Shown here piece after piece: positions 1-8,155 of a DNA stretch of 53,662 nt; within the stretch, counting starts at the first letter, position 1, and each line of letters begins with the position of its first letter. Below the pieces are notes generated by a model. It did not search any database. It was not told the origin of the DNA and saw only the letters and a program-made list of their open reading frames with translations. This stretch comes from Enterobacterales bacterium. GTDB taxonomy: Bacteria > Pseudomonadota > Gammaproteobacteria > Enterobacterales > Enterobacteriaceae. The stretch spans positions 1 through 53,662 of the forward strand of contig JAATGH010000353.1 of NCBI GenBank assembly GCA_015654745.1, written 5' to 3'. Made by a program: the position numbers and the translations under genes.

Positions 1-521
1 AGCAGGTATTCGCCGCTGCCGCCCTGGTTGACCGCCACTTTTTTGCCTATCAGGTCGATGATGGCATGGATCCCGCTGGCGCCGGTGGCGACAATGCCCT
101 GATCTTTGCCGGAGCTGCGTTCTACCGCAAACACCACTAAATCCTTATCATCCGCCGAGGCGGTAATAAACGACGTGGAGCTGCCGCTGCCGATATCGAT
201 ACTGCCGCCGCGCAATGCCTCGGCGGTAGGCACATAGGCAGGGAAGGCAGGTTTCCAGTCAACCTTGCCGCCCGCCGATGCCACCTGGCTGTCAATTAAA
301 CCGTCCAGCTGCGCCAGCGTCAGGAAATTAAAAGCTTGTAACGGGGAAATTCGCACCGTCGCGCCGTCGGCCGCCGTCGGCGCGGACTGGGAACGGGCAT
401 AACCTGGGTAAGTACCCAGCCAAAGCGCCGCCGTGCCGACGCCCAGGGCCGTGATGATTCGCCGGCGGGCGGTTCCCTGTGCGCTTAATGATTCCTGGTG
501 ATTCAACCTTGATTTTTCCAT
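1..521 (-). CDS. ABC substrate-binding protein, sulfonate/nitrate/taurine type (partial)
   Basis: The gene starts at 521 and runs off the left edge, so about 173 residues are visible. An arginine-rich N-terminus (RRR at residues 19-21), a hydrophobic stretch (about 22-37) and an Ala-rich cleavage region near residue 42 look like an export signal, possibly twin-arginine. The mature start, with a lobe containing GGSIDIGSGSSTSF and later GKKVAVNQGGSGEYLL, matches SsuA/TauA-type periplasmic binding proteins. It overlaps the end of the monooxygenase gene by 19 nt and lies last in a minus-strand run with a permease. It probably delivers an alkanesulfonate-like compound. The ligand cannot be told from the fragment. 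Confidence 0.8.
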   Translation of the reverse strand, partial: MEKSRLNHQESLSAQGTARRRIITALGVGTAALWLGTYPGYARSQSAPTAADGATVRISPLQAFNFLTLAQLDGLIDSQVASAGGKVDWKPAFPAYVPTAEALRGGSIDIGSGSSTSFITASADDKDLVVFAVERSSGKDQGIVATGASGIHAIIDLIGKKVAVNQGGSGEYL

Positions 522-1630
522 GCGGTATCTCTTTCTTTAGTCCAGGCGGACGTAATGCCCTGTTCGGTTTTACGGGTCACGGGCAGATGGGGGAGAACCA
601 GCTCGGCGAACCGGTAGGCTTCTTCCAGTAAAGGCATGCCGGAAACGATAAATACCTCGATTCCCGCATCCCGGTAATCCTGTATACGCGCCAGCACCTG
701 ACGCGGACTGCCCACCAGGGCGGTACCGGGGCCGTGTCGGACCAAGCCGATGCCCGACCACAGGTTAGGCGCAATCTCCAGTTCGCGCAGATCCTGCGGT
801 TTTTGCCCGTGGTGTAGGGCCGACATGCGTTGTTGCCCGATGGAATCGATGCCGGCAACGTAGTTCTGAGCACCGGCGATGGATTTTTCGTCCATATGGT
901 CGTAAAGATCCTGCGCGGCGGCCCAGGCTGCCTCTTCTGTATCACGAACAATGACATACAGGCGGATGCCAAAACGGATTTTATCCGCCCGCCCGTATTG
1001 GGCGGCCAATTGCCGGACTTCGCGGATCTTCTCCTGCGCCTGCTGCGGGGTTTCCCCCCAGGACAGGTAGGTATCGATATGCTTGGCGGCCACTTCATGC
1101 GCCGCCTTGGACGAGCCGCCGAACCATAACGGCGGAATGGGCCGTTGATAAGGCGGCAGTGGCAGGCCCGCATCCACCACATGGATATATTTACCTTTAA
1201 AGGTTACCGTTTCGCCGCGCAGCAGTGCGGTCAGCACGGTAAGATACTCATCGGTATAGGCGTAGCGTTCATCATGGCTTAAATGCACACCGAACTGTGC
1301 AATCAATTTGGCATCGCCGTTGACGATGTTCACCCGCAGCCGCCCTTTGGAGAACTGATCGAAGGTGGTGATCATTTTTGCCAGCAGGGTTGGCGAGAGC
1401 AGCGGGGGGTGCGCGGCGATCAGATGTTGAAAATCATCGGTATAAGGAATCAGCGATGCACCCTGTACCCAAGCGTCGTGCGCCCCGGTAGCCAGCAGGG
1501 CGCCGGTAAAACCCAAATGGTCGACGGCGCGGGCCAACTGTTGAAAATAGGGATAGGTCAATGCCCGTGCGCCATCCGCCCGCCAGGGATAACGGCCGTT
1601 GGGACCGGTCAGATACCATAAGACTTCCAT
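503..1630 (-). CDS. FMNH2-dependent alkanesulfonate monooxygenase (SsuD-like, LLM class)
   Basis: The 375-residue protein is close to SsuD's usual length of about 380. The N-terminus (EVLWYLTGPNGRYPW), the central FDQFSKGRLRVNIVNG and FGGSSKAAHEVAAKH segments, and a C-terminal GSPRQVLARIQDYRDAGI segment are typical of the bacterial-luciferase-like TIM-barrel monooxygenases that release sulfite from alkanesulfonates using reduced FMN. No SsuE-type reductase gene is visible nearby. It sits between two binding-protein genes and downstream of an SsuC-like permease, which supports a role in organosulfur use. Other LLM substrates, such as dimethylsulfone or methanesulfonate, remain possible. Confidence 0.85.
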   Translation of the reverse strand: MEVLWYLTGPNGRYPWRADGARALTYPYFQQLARAVDHLGFTGALLATGAHDAWVQGASLIPYTDDFQHLIAAHPPLLSPTLLAKMITTFDQFSKGRLRVNIVNGDAKLIAQFGVHLSHDERYAYTDEYLTVLTALLRGETVTFKGKYIHVVDAGLPLPPYQRPIPPLWFGGSSKAAHEVAAKHIDTYLSWGETPQQAQEKIREVRQLAAQYGRADKIRFGIRLYVIVRDTEEAAWAAAQDLYDHMDEKSIAGAQNYVAGIDSIGQQRMSALHHGQKPQDLRELEIAPNLWSGIGLVRHGPGTALVGSPRQVLARIQDYRDAGIEVFIVSGMPLLEEAYRFAELVLPHLPVTRKTEQGITSAWTKERDTAWKNQG

Positions 1631-1649
1631 AAAAAGCTCCCGAATGAGG

Positions 1650-2525
1650 TTAACGTAAAGTGGAGTGCGCGAAGCGGTCGGTCACCGTGTCGCGAATATC
1701 CCGCGCTTGCGCCAGGAGGCCAAATTTAACGAACAGATCCCCATGAGATTGCTGCTCGGCCAGGAACGCCGCATCCGGCGGCGTGATTCCCCAAATGCGT
1801 GCTTTCAGCGTGGCTAGCCATTGTGCGGCGCTGTTGCCGTTGACGCCGTCCAGTAGCCGAGCCGACTCCTCCGGGTCGGCCTGGGTGGCGAGTTCGGAAA
1901 CGATCAACGCCTCATAAAGCGCCTGCACGGCGTCCGGCCGCCGATCGAGGATGTCATGGGTACCCCAGTAAACGGAACGATTGGAAAAATTGACGCCGGG
2001 CCGGGCCAAGACGCGCAGGGGAATTTTCGACGCCAACTGTGAATACAGCGGGTCGGTGGCGACCATGGCATCGAGAAGCCCGGCGACCAACGCATCGCCC
2101 GCCGTCGTGGGCAAAAGCTCTACCGCGTTGACGTCGCGCCAGTCCAGCCCGGCATGGTCCAGTTCCGCCGCCAGGAATTGTTGATGCCAGGAGATCGGCA
2201 TCAGGGCGATACTTTTGCCGATCAGGTCTTGCAGGCTGTGTATCGGCGCGTCGCGGTGAACCAGCAAACCGCCGTTTTCCGGGCGTGGCGCCGACATGCC
2301 GAACACCGCCACGTCCAGGCCGCTGTTTTTGGCCAGCAGCGGGGGGGTGGCGCCGGTGCCGGCCAACTGGATCACGCCGAGGCGGACCAGGGCTAGCGTT
2401 TGGGCGCCGGCGCCATGGATAAAGAAGCTGATGCCCGCTTCGCGCAGGGCTGCCACCTGCGGTGTTCTGCGGGCCAGAATCGACAGCGAGAGATTTTGCG
2501 GATGTGCGCCGACAACAACGGTCAT
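1650..2525 (-). CDS. Sulfonate/nitrate-type substrate-binding-like protein without signal peptide
   Basis: The 291-residue protein has the SsuA/TauA fold signature: GVIQLAGTGATPPLLAK, IHSLQDLIGKSIALMP and a later segment on a dependent binding lobe. It begins directly in the mature domain (MTVVVGAHPQNLSLSIL), with no hydrophobic leader and no suitable upstream start. The ATG is preceded by GAGGAAACCGTT, a good ribosome-binding site, so the start is not in doubt. As written, the protein would stay in the cytoplasm. It lies 19 nt before the monooxygenase and 47 nt after the permease. It may be a cytoplasmic ligand-binding or enzyme-like relative of the family, or a gene that has lost its leader. 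Confidence 0.75.
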   Translation of the reverse strand: MTVVVGAHPQNLSLSILARRTPQVAALREAGISFFIHGAGAQTLALVRLGVIQLAGTGATPPLLAKNSGLDVAVFGMSAPRPENGGLLVHRDAPIHSLQDLIGKSIALMPISWHQQFLAAELDHAGLDWRDVNAVELLPTTAGDALVAGLLDAMVATDPLYSQLASKIPLRVLARPGVNFSNRSVYWGTHDILDRRPDAVQALYEALIVSELATQADPEESARLLDGVNGNSAAQWLATLKARIWGITPPDAAFLAEQQSHGDLFVKFGLLAQARDIRDTVTDRFAHSTLR

Positions 2526-2572
2526 AACGGTTTCCTCGGATCAGACGAATGAATTTTCGGGGAGCATCAAAA

Positions 2573-3442
2573 TCAGCCGGCGTAAACCACCCGCCAGCAC
2601 AGCAACCATTTTTCCAGCAAACGCACCAGATAGTCGGTGAACAGTCCCAGCAGCGCATACAGACAAACGCAGACCAACATGACATCTGTACGGACAAACT
2701 GCCGGGCGGAGGTGAGCAGGAAGCCGATACCGGAGTTCGCCCCCACCGTTTCCCCGACAATAATGGCGATCCAGCCCAAGGCCAGGGCAAAACGCAGCCC
2801 TAACAGCAACGTGGGCAAGGCAGCGGGCAGCAGCACCTGAAAGGCAATGGCCACGCGGCTCATACGGGCGACCCGGGCGACTTCCACCAGTTTGATATCG
2901 ACGTTGCGAATGCCGCCGAAGGTATTCACATACAGCGGGACCATAACGCCCAGCGCCACCAGCAGTATTTTCGGCAGTTCATCAATACCGAACCATAAAA
3001 TGAACAGGGGCACCAATGCGGTAAAGGGAATGGTGCGTATCATCTGCATCGGCTTATCGAGCATGTCTTCGCCCAGCCGCGAAAATCCGGCGATAAGGCC
3101 GGCGGTCAATCCAACGGCCATGCCTAGCAATGCCCCCCAAAAGACTCTCGACAGGCTGACCCACAGTGCCTGGGGCAAGGTGCCGTCCAAGGTCAGTTGC
3201 CATGCCCGGATAAGAATACGATCGGGGCCAGGCAGCGCACGGGCGCTGAGATAACCCGTTGCCGAGGCGAGGTACCAGGCCAGCACCAACAGCAGGGTGG
3301 ACAGCCATCCACGGCCGTGGTGCCATAAAAAACGCCATAAAAAATGCCCTACAGCGTGGCGTAAGCTCCGCCCCCCTGGTCCGGCGGCGTGCGAGGAGTG
3401 TGGTTTCGCGGCGGTTGCCGCCTTGTTAATCAAGGATGTCAT
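2573..3442 (-). CDS. ABC transporter permease, SsuC/TauC type
   Basis: The 289-residue integral membrane protein has a charged N-terminal extension of about 40 residues, then about six hydrophobic segments. The EAA-type cytoplasmic loop is visible as VEVARVARMSRVAIAFQVLLPAALPTL, ahead of GWIAIIVGETVGANSGIGFLL, both hallmarks of the BPD_transp_1 domain in nitrate/sulfonate/taurine importers. It is the first gene of the minus-strand organosulfur run, facing the CGNR regulator across about 210 bp. The matching ATPase is not visible here and may lie beyond the left edge. Confidence 0.85.
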   Translation of the reverse strand: MTSLINKAATAAKPHSSHAAGPGGRSLRHAVGHFLWRFLWHHGRGWLSTLLLVLAWYLASATGYLSARALPGPDRILIRAWQLTLDGTLPQALWVSLSRVFWGALLGMAVGLTAGLIAGFSRLGEDMLDKPMQMIRTIPFTALVPLFILWFGIDELPKILLVALGVMVPLYVNTFGGIRNVDIKLVEVARVARMSRVAIAFQVLLPAALPTLLLGLRFALALGWIAIIVGETVGANSGIGFLLTSARQFVRTDVMLVCVCLYALLGLFTDYLVRLLEKWLLCWRVVYAG

Positions 3443-3543
3443 AGTATGATGTCATGTGTTAATCCCATGACGTGACTATATGATCTAACGGCAGATCTAC
3501 AAATATCAATTCTAGATATACATAGGTCATTATTCGTTAAGGC

Positions 3544-3563
3544 AAATAGGTTTAAACCTATTT
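3544..3563. promoter_or_regulatory. 20-bp perfect palindrome, candidate operator
   Basis: AAATAGGTTTAAACCTATTT is a perfect 20-bp inverted repeat in the 213-bp gap between the divergent sulfonate permease and CGNR regulator genes. A TATACT -10-like hexamer overlaps its right edge (3563-3568). Position and symmetry suggest a dimeric regulator controlling one or both directions. The bound protein is unknown; the adjacent CGNR protein is the simplest guess. Confidence 0.5.
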
Positions 3564-3655
3564 ATACTAGGGTCTTGGACGAAAAGCTGCGGACGATCCC
3601 CCTCTCTCAAAGCGGGGGTCAACGTCGTTTTTCGCGTTTCGATTTAGGGGACCAC

Positions 3656-4315
3656 ATGAAATCCGCTATTCCCGCAACCGTGCCGCCGTCGGCAGGATTG
3701 GCCGCCCCGCCGGTGGGTTCTCCGCCGGGTGAAAAAGATCTCAGGCTCAAATACCGGGCGGGCACGCCGTGCCTGTATCTGGTAGAGACGCTTGGGGAAT
3801 GGACCGGCAGGCGTTTTGAGCGCATCAGGAATGGCAAGCTCTGGCAGGACTGGCTAAGCCACGTGGGATTACCGCAGCCCGACCGGCCGGCGACCGAGGA
3901 GGATCTTGCCCGGATGCGCGGCCTGCGCGCGGCAATTTTTGCCGTGGTGCAGGCCGCGCGCCGGGGAAAAACGCCCCCCGAACAGGACCTGGAATGTGTC
4001 AATTACTGGGCCGGATGCCCGCCGCCGGCGGTGGCCCTCGATCGCGACGCCACCGGTCTAGCGGTACGGCCGGGAATCACCCAGCAACAGATATTATCGC
4101 TGGTCGCCCGGGATGCGGTGGCGCTATTAAGTGGACCTTTGCGTGGCCGGATCCGGGAATGCGCCAGCGCGACCTGTCCGGTGCTGTTTGTCGACCGATC
4201 CAGGCGCGGCGACCGCGTCTGGTGTTCGCCTACCTGCGGCGCCAGGCTGGCGACGGCGCGTTATCGCCGGCGTCATGCCGTAACCACGCCGGCCGATGGC
4301 CGTGAAAAATCATGA
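3656..4315 (+). CDS. CGNR zinc-finger protein, probable transcriptional regulator
   Basis: I chose the ATG at 3656 because AGGGGA precedes it at good spacing; an upstream in-frame start at 3575 lacks this. The 219-residue product has an N-terminal helical stress-induced ABATE-like region (about 30-155) and a C-terminal zinc finger with C169, C174, C190 and C194. The namesake CGNR motif reads CGAR here, followed by a basic RYRRRH tail. Family members are putative DNA-binding regulators. It is divergent from the sulfonate genes with a palindrome between them, so it probably controls that locus. It converges on the amidohydrolase gene. Confidence 0.75.
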   Translation: MKSAIPATVPPSAGLAAPPVGSPPGEKDLRLKYRAGTPCLYLVETLGEWTGRRFERIRNGKLWQDWLSHVGLPQPDRPATEEDLARMRGLRAAIFAVVQAARRGKTPPEQDLECVNYWAGCPPPAVALDRDATGLAVRPGITQQQILSLVARDAVALLSGPLRGRIRECASATCPVLFVDRSRRGDRVWCSPTCGARLATARYRRRHAVTTPADGREKS

Positions 4316-4384
4316 CGGCGGCGTATCACCGGATGCGGCGCGTTTAGCCGGCGCGGACCGCTTGCCGGCCCTGCCAGGGATAAG

Positions 4385-5641
4385 CTATCCAGCGGATGTT
4401 GCCGCCGCGACCCGGCCGGCCTTTGCCAGCAGGGCGTTAACCAGCACGTTGGCTACCGCCGTGGCCCACTGCGGGTCAATATTCTCCGCTTCATTATGGC
4501 TGACGCCGTCGACGCAGGGGATGAAGATCATCGCGGTCGGCGCAACGGCGCTAAGGTAGCAGGCGTCATGGCCCGCGCCGGATACCATCTCCCGGTGGGA
4601 GTAGCCCAGCGCCGCCACCGCGTTGCGCACGCCGGCGATACAGTTCTCATCAAATGTTACCGGTGGATAGGCAAAGATGCGATTGACCTCCGCCGTCAGT
4701 GCGCCGTTGTTAACGCCGTCGATGGCCTGGCGCAGCCGCTGTTCCATCTGTTCCAATATCGCCTCGTCGGGATGGCGGAATTCTACGCTGAAAAACACCT
4801 GGCCGGGCACCACGTTGCGCGAGTTGGGGGTGATCTGCGCCATGCCGACGGTGGCGCGCCCGTCCGGCATAAACGCTCGGCCAATATCGTTCACCGCATT
4901 GACCATCCGGGCAAACCCCAGCAGCGCGTCCCGGCGCTTATCCATCGGGGTGGTGCCTGCGTGGGCGCTGAACCCGACAATCGTCGCTTCAAACCAGCGC
5001 TGGCCCTGGGCGGCGGTAACGATGCCGATTAGCCGATTCTCCGCCTCAAGGATCGGGCCTTGTTCAATATGCAGCTCAAAGGCGGCGTGGATGGCGAGGC
5101 TGCCCATCGGGCGTTCGCCTTCATAGCCAATTTGGCGTAGCGCCTGCAGGATGCTCACCCCGTCGTGGTCCGTACGGCTATGACCATAGGCCAGATCAAA
5201 AATCCCGGCAAACACGCCCGAGGCAATCATGGCCGGTGCAAAACGCGCGCCCTCTTCATTGGTCCAGTTAATCACTTCGATGGCGCGTTCGGTTTGAATC
5301 TGCGCATCGTTGAGCGCGCGTATTGCCTCCAGTCCGGCCATTACGCCATACACGCCGTCGAAGCGCCCACCCTTGGGCTGCGAATCAAGATGAGAACCGG
5401 TAACCACCGCGGGCAGTTCCGGGCGCGTACCTTCCCGGCGCAGAAACATATTGCCCATCCGGTCGATCCGCACCTGGCAACCGGCGTCCAACGCCCAGCG
5501 GCTCAGGCAATCGCGCGCCTGCCGATCTTCTTCGCCCAGCGCTAGGCGGGTGACGCCGCCATGGGCAATGGCGCCGAACCGGGACATGACGGTCAGGGTA
5601 TGCCACAACCGCTCGCCGTTAACGATAATGACGGCGCTCAT
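4385..5641 (-). CDS. atcC: M20-family N-carbamoyl-L-amino acid amidohydrolase, probable carbamoyl-L-cysteine amidohydrolase
   Basis: The 418-residue zinc peptidase-fold enzyme belongs to the HyuC/AmaB/allantoate amidohydrolase group. Metal-site residues are visible as H84, D86 and D95 (GSHLDSQPKGGRFDG), E129/E130 (WTNEEGARF), the HIEQGP motif and the C-terminal GAGHDACYLS segment. The start codon overlaps the stop of the ATC hydrolase gene by 4 nt (ATGA), implying translational coupling. In the known Pseudomonas ATC pathway an enzyme of exactly this family removes the carbamoyl group from carbamoyl-L-cysteine to give L-cysteine, CO2 and ammonia. The family is certain. The cysteine-specific role rests on this pairing, and a general L-carbamoylase is the alternative. 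Confidence 0.8.
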   Translation of the reverse strand: MSAVIIVNGERLWHTLTVMSRFGAIAHGGVTRLALGEEDRQARDCLSRWALDAGCQVRIDRMGNMFLRREGTRPELPAVVTGSHLDSQPKGGRFDGVYGVMAGLEAIRALNDAQIQTERAIEVINWTNEEGARFAPAMIASGVFAGIFDLAYGHSRTDHDGVSILQALRQIGYEGERPMGSLAIHAAFELHIEQGPILEAENRLIGIVTAAQGQRWFEATIVGFSAHAGTTPMDKRRDALLGFARMVNAVNDIGRAFMPDGRATVGMAQITPNSRNVVPGQVFFSVEFRHPDEAILEQMEQRLRQAIDGVNNGALTAEVNRIFAYPPVTFDENCIAGVRNAVAALGYSHREMVSGAGHDACYLSAVAPTAMIFIPCVDGVSHNEAENIDPQWATAVANVLVNALLAKAGRVAAATSAG

Positions 5642-6141
5642 GATTTTTTATCCGCCGTCGCCTGCGGCGCCACCGCGTAGCGGAAATCGCAGCTCGCCGC
5701 CCCGCACATAATGGTCTGGGTACGGGTCAATTTCACCTCTGGGGCATACCCGATAATAAACTGGCTGTCGCGGGCACAAGAGAGCAGATGGCCGATTTCC
5801 CCCAGCCCCATTTCGTGATACATCTCGGCGTAACGACAGCGATGCACATCGTAATCAAAGTGCTGTTCATCGCTGGCGATCACCTTGACGTCCAGCGCGT
5901 CGTCTTTTTCCCATAAGTATTGCAAGGCGGCAAAGCTTTGGATATTCGCGCCGCCCGGCTCGCGGTCGGCAAATTCCTTGCCCGCCTCGATAGCGGCGTT
6001 TTCCACCGCTTCGCCAATGATCGCCTGGGCACGGGCCTTACCGATATCCCGTACCAGGATGTCATAGATAGGTTTGATGATTTCGGCCTCAATGCGCCGT
6101 CGGGCCAATATGCCCAGGTCATTTCTATATTCACAACTCAT
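5638..6141 (-). CDS. atcB: L-2-amino-thiazoline-4-carboxylic acid (ATC) hydrolase
   Basis: The 167-residue protein matches the ATC hydrolase family in its conserved core: CRYAEMYHEMGLGEIGHLLSC, then RDSQFIIGYAPEVKLTRTQT and GAASCDFRY near the C-terminus. The family opens the thiazoline ring of L-ATC to form a carbamoyl-cysteine, the first step of the bacterial route from DL-ATC to L-cysteine. ATC also forms when cyanide reacts with cystine, so cyanide-derived substrate is conceivable. It lies 20 nt after the Liv-type binding protein gene and overlaps the amidohydrolase by 4 nt, so uptake, ring opening and decarbamoylation appear to share one transcript. Confidence 0.85.
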   Translation of the reverse strand: MSCEYRNDLGILARRRIEAEIIKPIYDILVRDIGKARAQAIIGEAVENAAIEAGKEFADREPGGANIQSFAALQYLWEKDDALDVKVIASDEQHFDYDVHRCRYAEMYHEMGLGEIGHLLSCARDSQFIIGYAPEVKLTRTQTIMCGAASCDFRYAVAPQATADKKS

Positions 6142-6161
6142 GATTCGCCACTCATTTTATG

Positions 6162-7325
6162 TCACCGATCGGTTCGCAAACCTACGCCGGCACCGCCCAA
6201 TACGCTTTGCGGTACCCACTTGCCGTTGACCACTTTATAGACGGTGAAAGACGGATTCTGCAGGTTGCCCTGCGCGTCAAAGGCAATCACGCCGGTGACG
6301 CCCTGATGTTTAATCGCGCGCAGTTTGGGCAGATATTTTGCCGGATCGGTGGAGTCGGCCTGCTCGATAGCGTCAATCAGCACGCTGGTGGCGTCATAGG
6401 CAAATGGGGCGTGAAGTTCGATATGGGTTTTGTAGCGATCGATATACGCCTGTTCAAACACGTGTCCCCCCGGCATTTTATCCACCGGCAGTCCCGGTTC
6501 CAGCGCCACCACGCCTTCACCCTCTTTTTGCGCCAGCGTCAGGAACGTCTGGCTGACAAAACCACCGGCACCCATTAGCGTGGCGGGCATGCCGAGCTGT
6601 TTGATGCGTCTGGCCAGCGGCGCCGCCTGGGAATCAACGCCGCCAAAGAAGATCAGATCGGCGTTCTTGCCGCGGATACTGGTAAGAACGGCGCTGAAAT
6701 CCACCGTTTTTTCATCGACGTATTCACGACCGATAATATCGACGCCCTGGGACTTTAGCGATTTGATAAACTCGTCGGCCAAGCCTTGCCCGAAGGCGGT
6801 ACGATCGTCGATCACGGCAATGCGTTTGGCTTTGAGCACCTCGACCGCATAATGGCCGGCATCGTTGCCACCATCATCGTCATGGCCCATTACGCGAAAG
6901 CTGGTGTCGAAGCCCTGCTGGGTATAGGCGTGCCCGGTGGCTACCGGCGCCACCTGCGCGATGCCCGCATCATGATAAATCCGTGCCGCCGGTATGCTGG
7001 TACCGGTATTCCAGTGGCCGACCACGCCGACCACCCCCTGGTCTACCAAGCGCTGCGCCACCGCGACGGCGGCGCGCGGGTCGGACTGATCGTCCTCCGA
7101 CACCAGCTTAAAGATCACGGCCTTACCGTTAATCACCGGTTTTTTATTATTGGCGTCGGTAATAGCCAACTGGGCGCCGTTCTCCAAATCCTTGCCGATA
7201 CGCGCCGAAGGGCCGGTAAGCGGGCCGGCCAGACCAATCAATACCGTTTCATCGCCCGCCGCCACGCTATTGAACGACGCCATGATTAACGATGCCAGTG
7301 CCAGTTTCCAAAACCTTTGCTTCAT
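6162..7325 (-). CDS. Branched-chain amino acid-type ABC substrate-binding protein (LivJ/LivK family)
   Basis: I place the start at 7325 because AAGGAAAT precedes it and a clear Sec signal follows (MKQRFWKLALASLIMASFNSVAA, cleaved near Ala23); an ATG 51 nt upstream would spoil the leader. The mature 364-residue protein has the type I periplasmic fold (ETVLIGLAGPLTGPSARIGKDL, then VVGVVGHWNTGTS). It follows livF after 116 bp containing a strong hairpin and precedes the ATC hydrolase by 20 nt. Gene order implies it binds ATC, a carbamoyl amino acid or another thiazoline-like compound, not only leucine. That specificity is inference. Confidence 0.88.
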   Translation of the reverse strand: MKQRFWKLALASLIMASFNSVAAGDETVLIGLAGPLTGPSARIGKDLENGAQLAITDANNKKPVINGKAVIFKLVSEDDQSDPRAAVAVAQRLVDQGVVGVVGHWNTGTSIPAARIYHDAGIAQVAPVATGHAYTQQGFDTSFRVMGHDDDGGNDAGHYAVEVLKAKRIAVIDDRTAFGQGLADEFIKSLKSQGVDIIGREYVDEKTVDFSAVLTSIRGKNADLIFFGGVDSQAAPLARRIKQLGMPATLMGAGGFVSQTFLTLAQKEGEGVVALEPGLPVDKMPGGHVFEQAYIDRYKTHIELHAPFAYDATSVLIDAIEQADSTDPAKYLPKLRAIKHQGVTGVIAFDAQGNLQNPSFTVYKVVNGKWVPQSVLGGAGVGLRTDR

Positions 7326-7405
7326 AGATATTTCCTTGCGGTAAGTGAGATAAATATTTAGGCGGCGCCACGTCAATGACAGCCGATGACCACCGCCGAT
7401 CTCCA

Positions 7406-7436
7406 GCGGCGCCCAGGCGCAACGACGGGGCGCCGC
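7406..7436 (-). other. Intercistronic hairpin between livF and the binding-protein gene
   Basis: GCGGCGCCC (7406-7414) and GGGCGCCGC (7428-7436) form a 9-bp GC-rich stem with a 13-nt loop. It lies in the 116-bp gap between livF and the binding protein, with no U-run. It could partly terminate or stabilise mRNA, setting different levels for transporter core and downstream genes. Confidence 0.5.
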
Positions 7437-7441
7437 CGGGA

Positions 7442-8155
7442 TTATTCGCCTAAATAGGCTTGGCGAATCTTGGCGTCGTCGAGCATGCCGGCGGACTCGC
7501 CGCTGTGGCTTACCGAGCCGCTGTCCAATACATAGGCGCGGTCGGTGCTTTGCAGCGCCAGCCGGGCATTTTGTTCAACCAGCAGCAGCGTCACTCCCTG
7601 ACGGCCAATGCGGTTAATAACCGCAAAAATCGCGGCGACCACAATTGGCGCCAGCCCCATGGATGGCTCGTCTAAAATCAGTAATCGGGGTCGGCTGAGC
7701 AGCGCCCGGCCGATGGCCAGCATTTGCTGCTCGCCACCCGACAGTAGCCCCGCTGGTTGGGCCAACCGCTCCTGGAGACGCGGAAATATACTGTAGATCT
7801 CCGCCAGATCGCGTTTGATGCCCTCACCGTCTCGGCGCAGGTAAGCGCCCATCAGCAGATTTTCCCGTACCGTCATGCGCGAGAAAATTCCGCGGCCTTC
7901 GGGGACCATCACCAACCCTTGGCGCAGCAATTGATAAGGCGGCACACCGCGAATGGATCGCCCGGCGAACCGAATATCACCGCCGTAGCGTTGCAGCCCG
8001 GTCACGGCCCGCAGGCTCGAGGTTTTCCCCGCGCCGTTGGCGCCGATAAGCGTCACCCGCTCGCCTTCGGCCACCTGGAAGTCGATACCTTTAACCGCAT
8101 GGATGCCGCCATAGGAAACGGTGAGTTGCTTAACGCAAAGCAAAGCGTCAGACAT
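7442..8155 (-). CDS. livF: ABC transporter ATP-binding protein, LivF type
   Basis: The 237-residue cytoplasmic ATPase has Walker A GANGAGKT (38-45), the signature LLSGGEQQ and Walker B LLILDEPSMGLAP. The short C-terminus ending in RQAYLGE is typical of LivF. It is the second ATPase of a Liv-type importer. Its start overlaps livG by 8 nt. It is a paralogue-type assignment: family and subunit are clear, the transported compound is not. Confidence 0.9.
   Translation of the reverse strand: MSDALLCVKQLTVSYGGIHAVKGIDFQVAEGERVTLIGANGAGKTSSLRAVTGLQRYGGDIRFAGRSIRGVPPYQLLRQGLVMVPEGRGIFSRMTVRENLLMGAYLRRDGEGIKRDLAEIYSIFPRLQERLAQPAGLLSGGEQQMLAIGRALLSRPRLLILDEPSMGLAPIVVAAIFAVINRIGRQGVTLLLVEQNARLALQSTDRAYVLDSGSVSHSGESAGMLDDAKIRQAYLGE

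Noticed and set aside
1954-2790. A long open frame (278 codons) on the minus strand across the permease and binding-protein genes
   Set aside because: Composition is rich in Arg, Pro and Gly with no family resemblance; it is a frame shadow of two well-supported genes.
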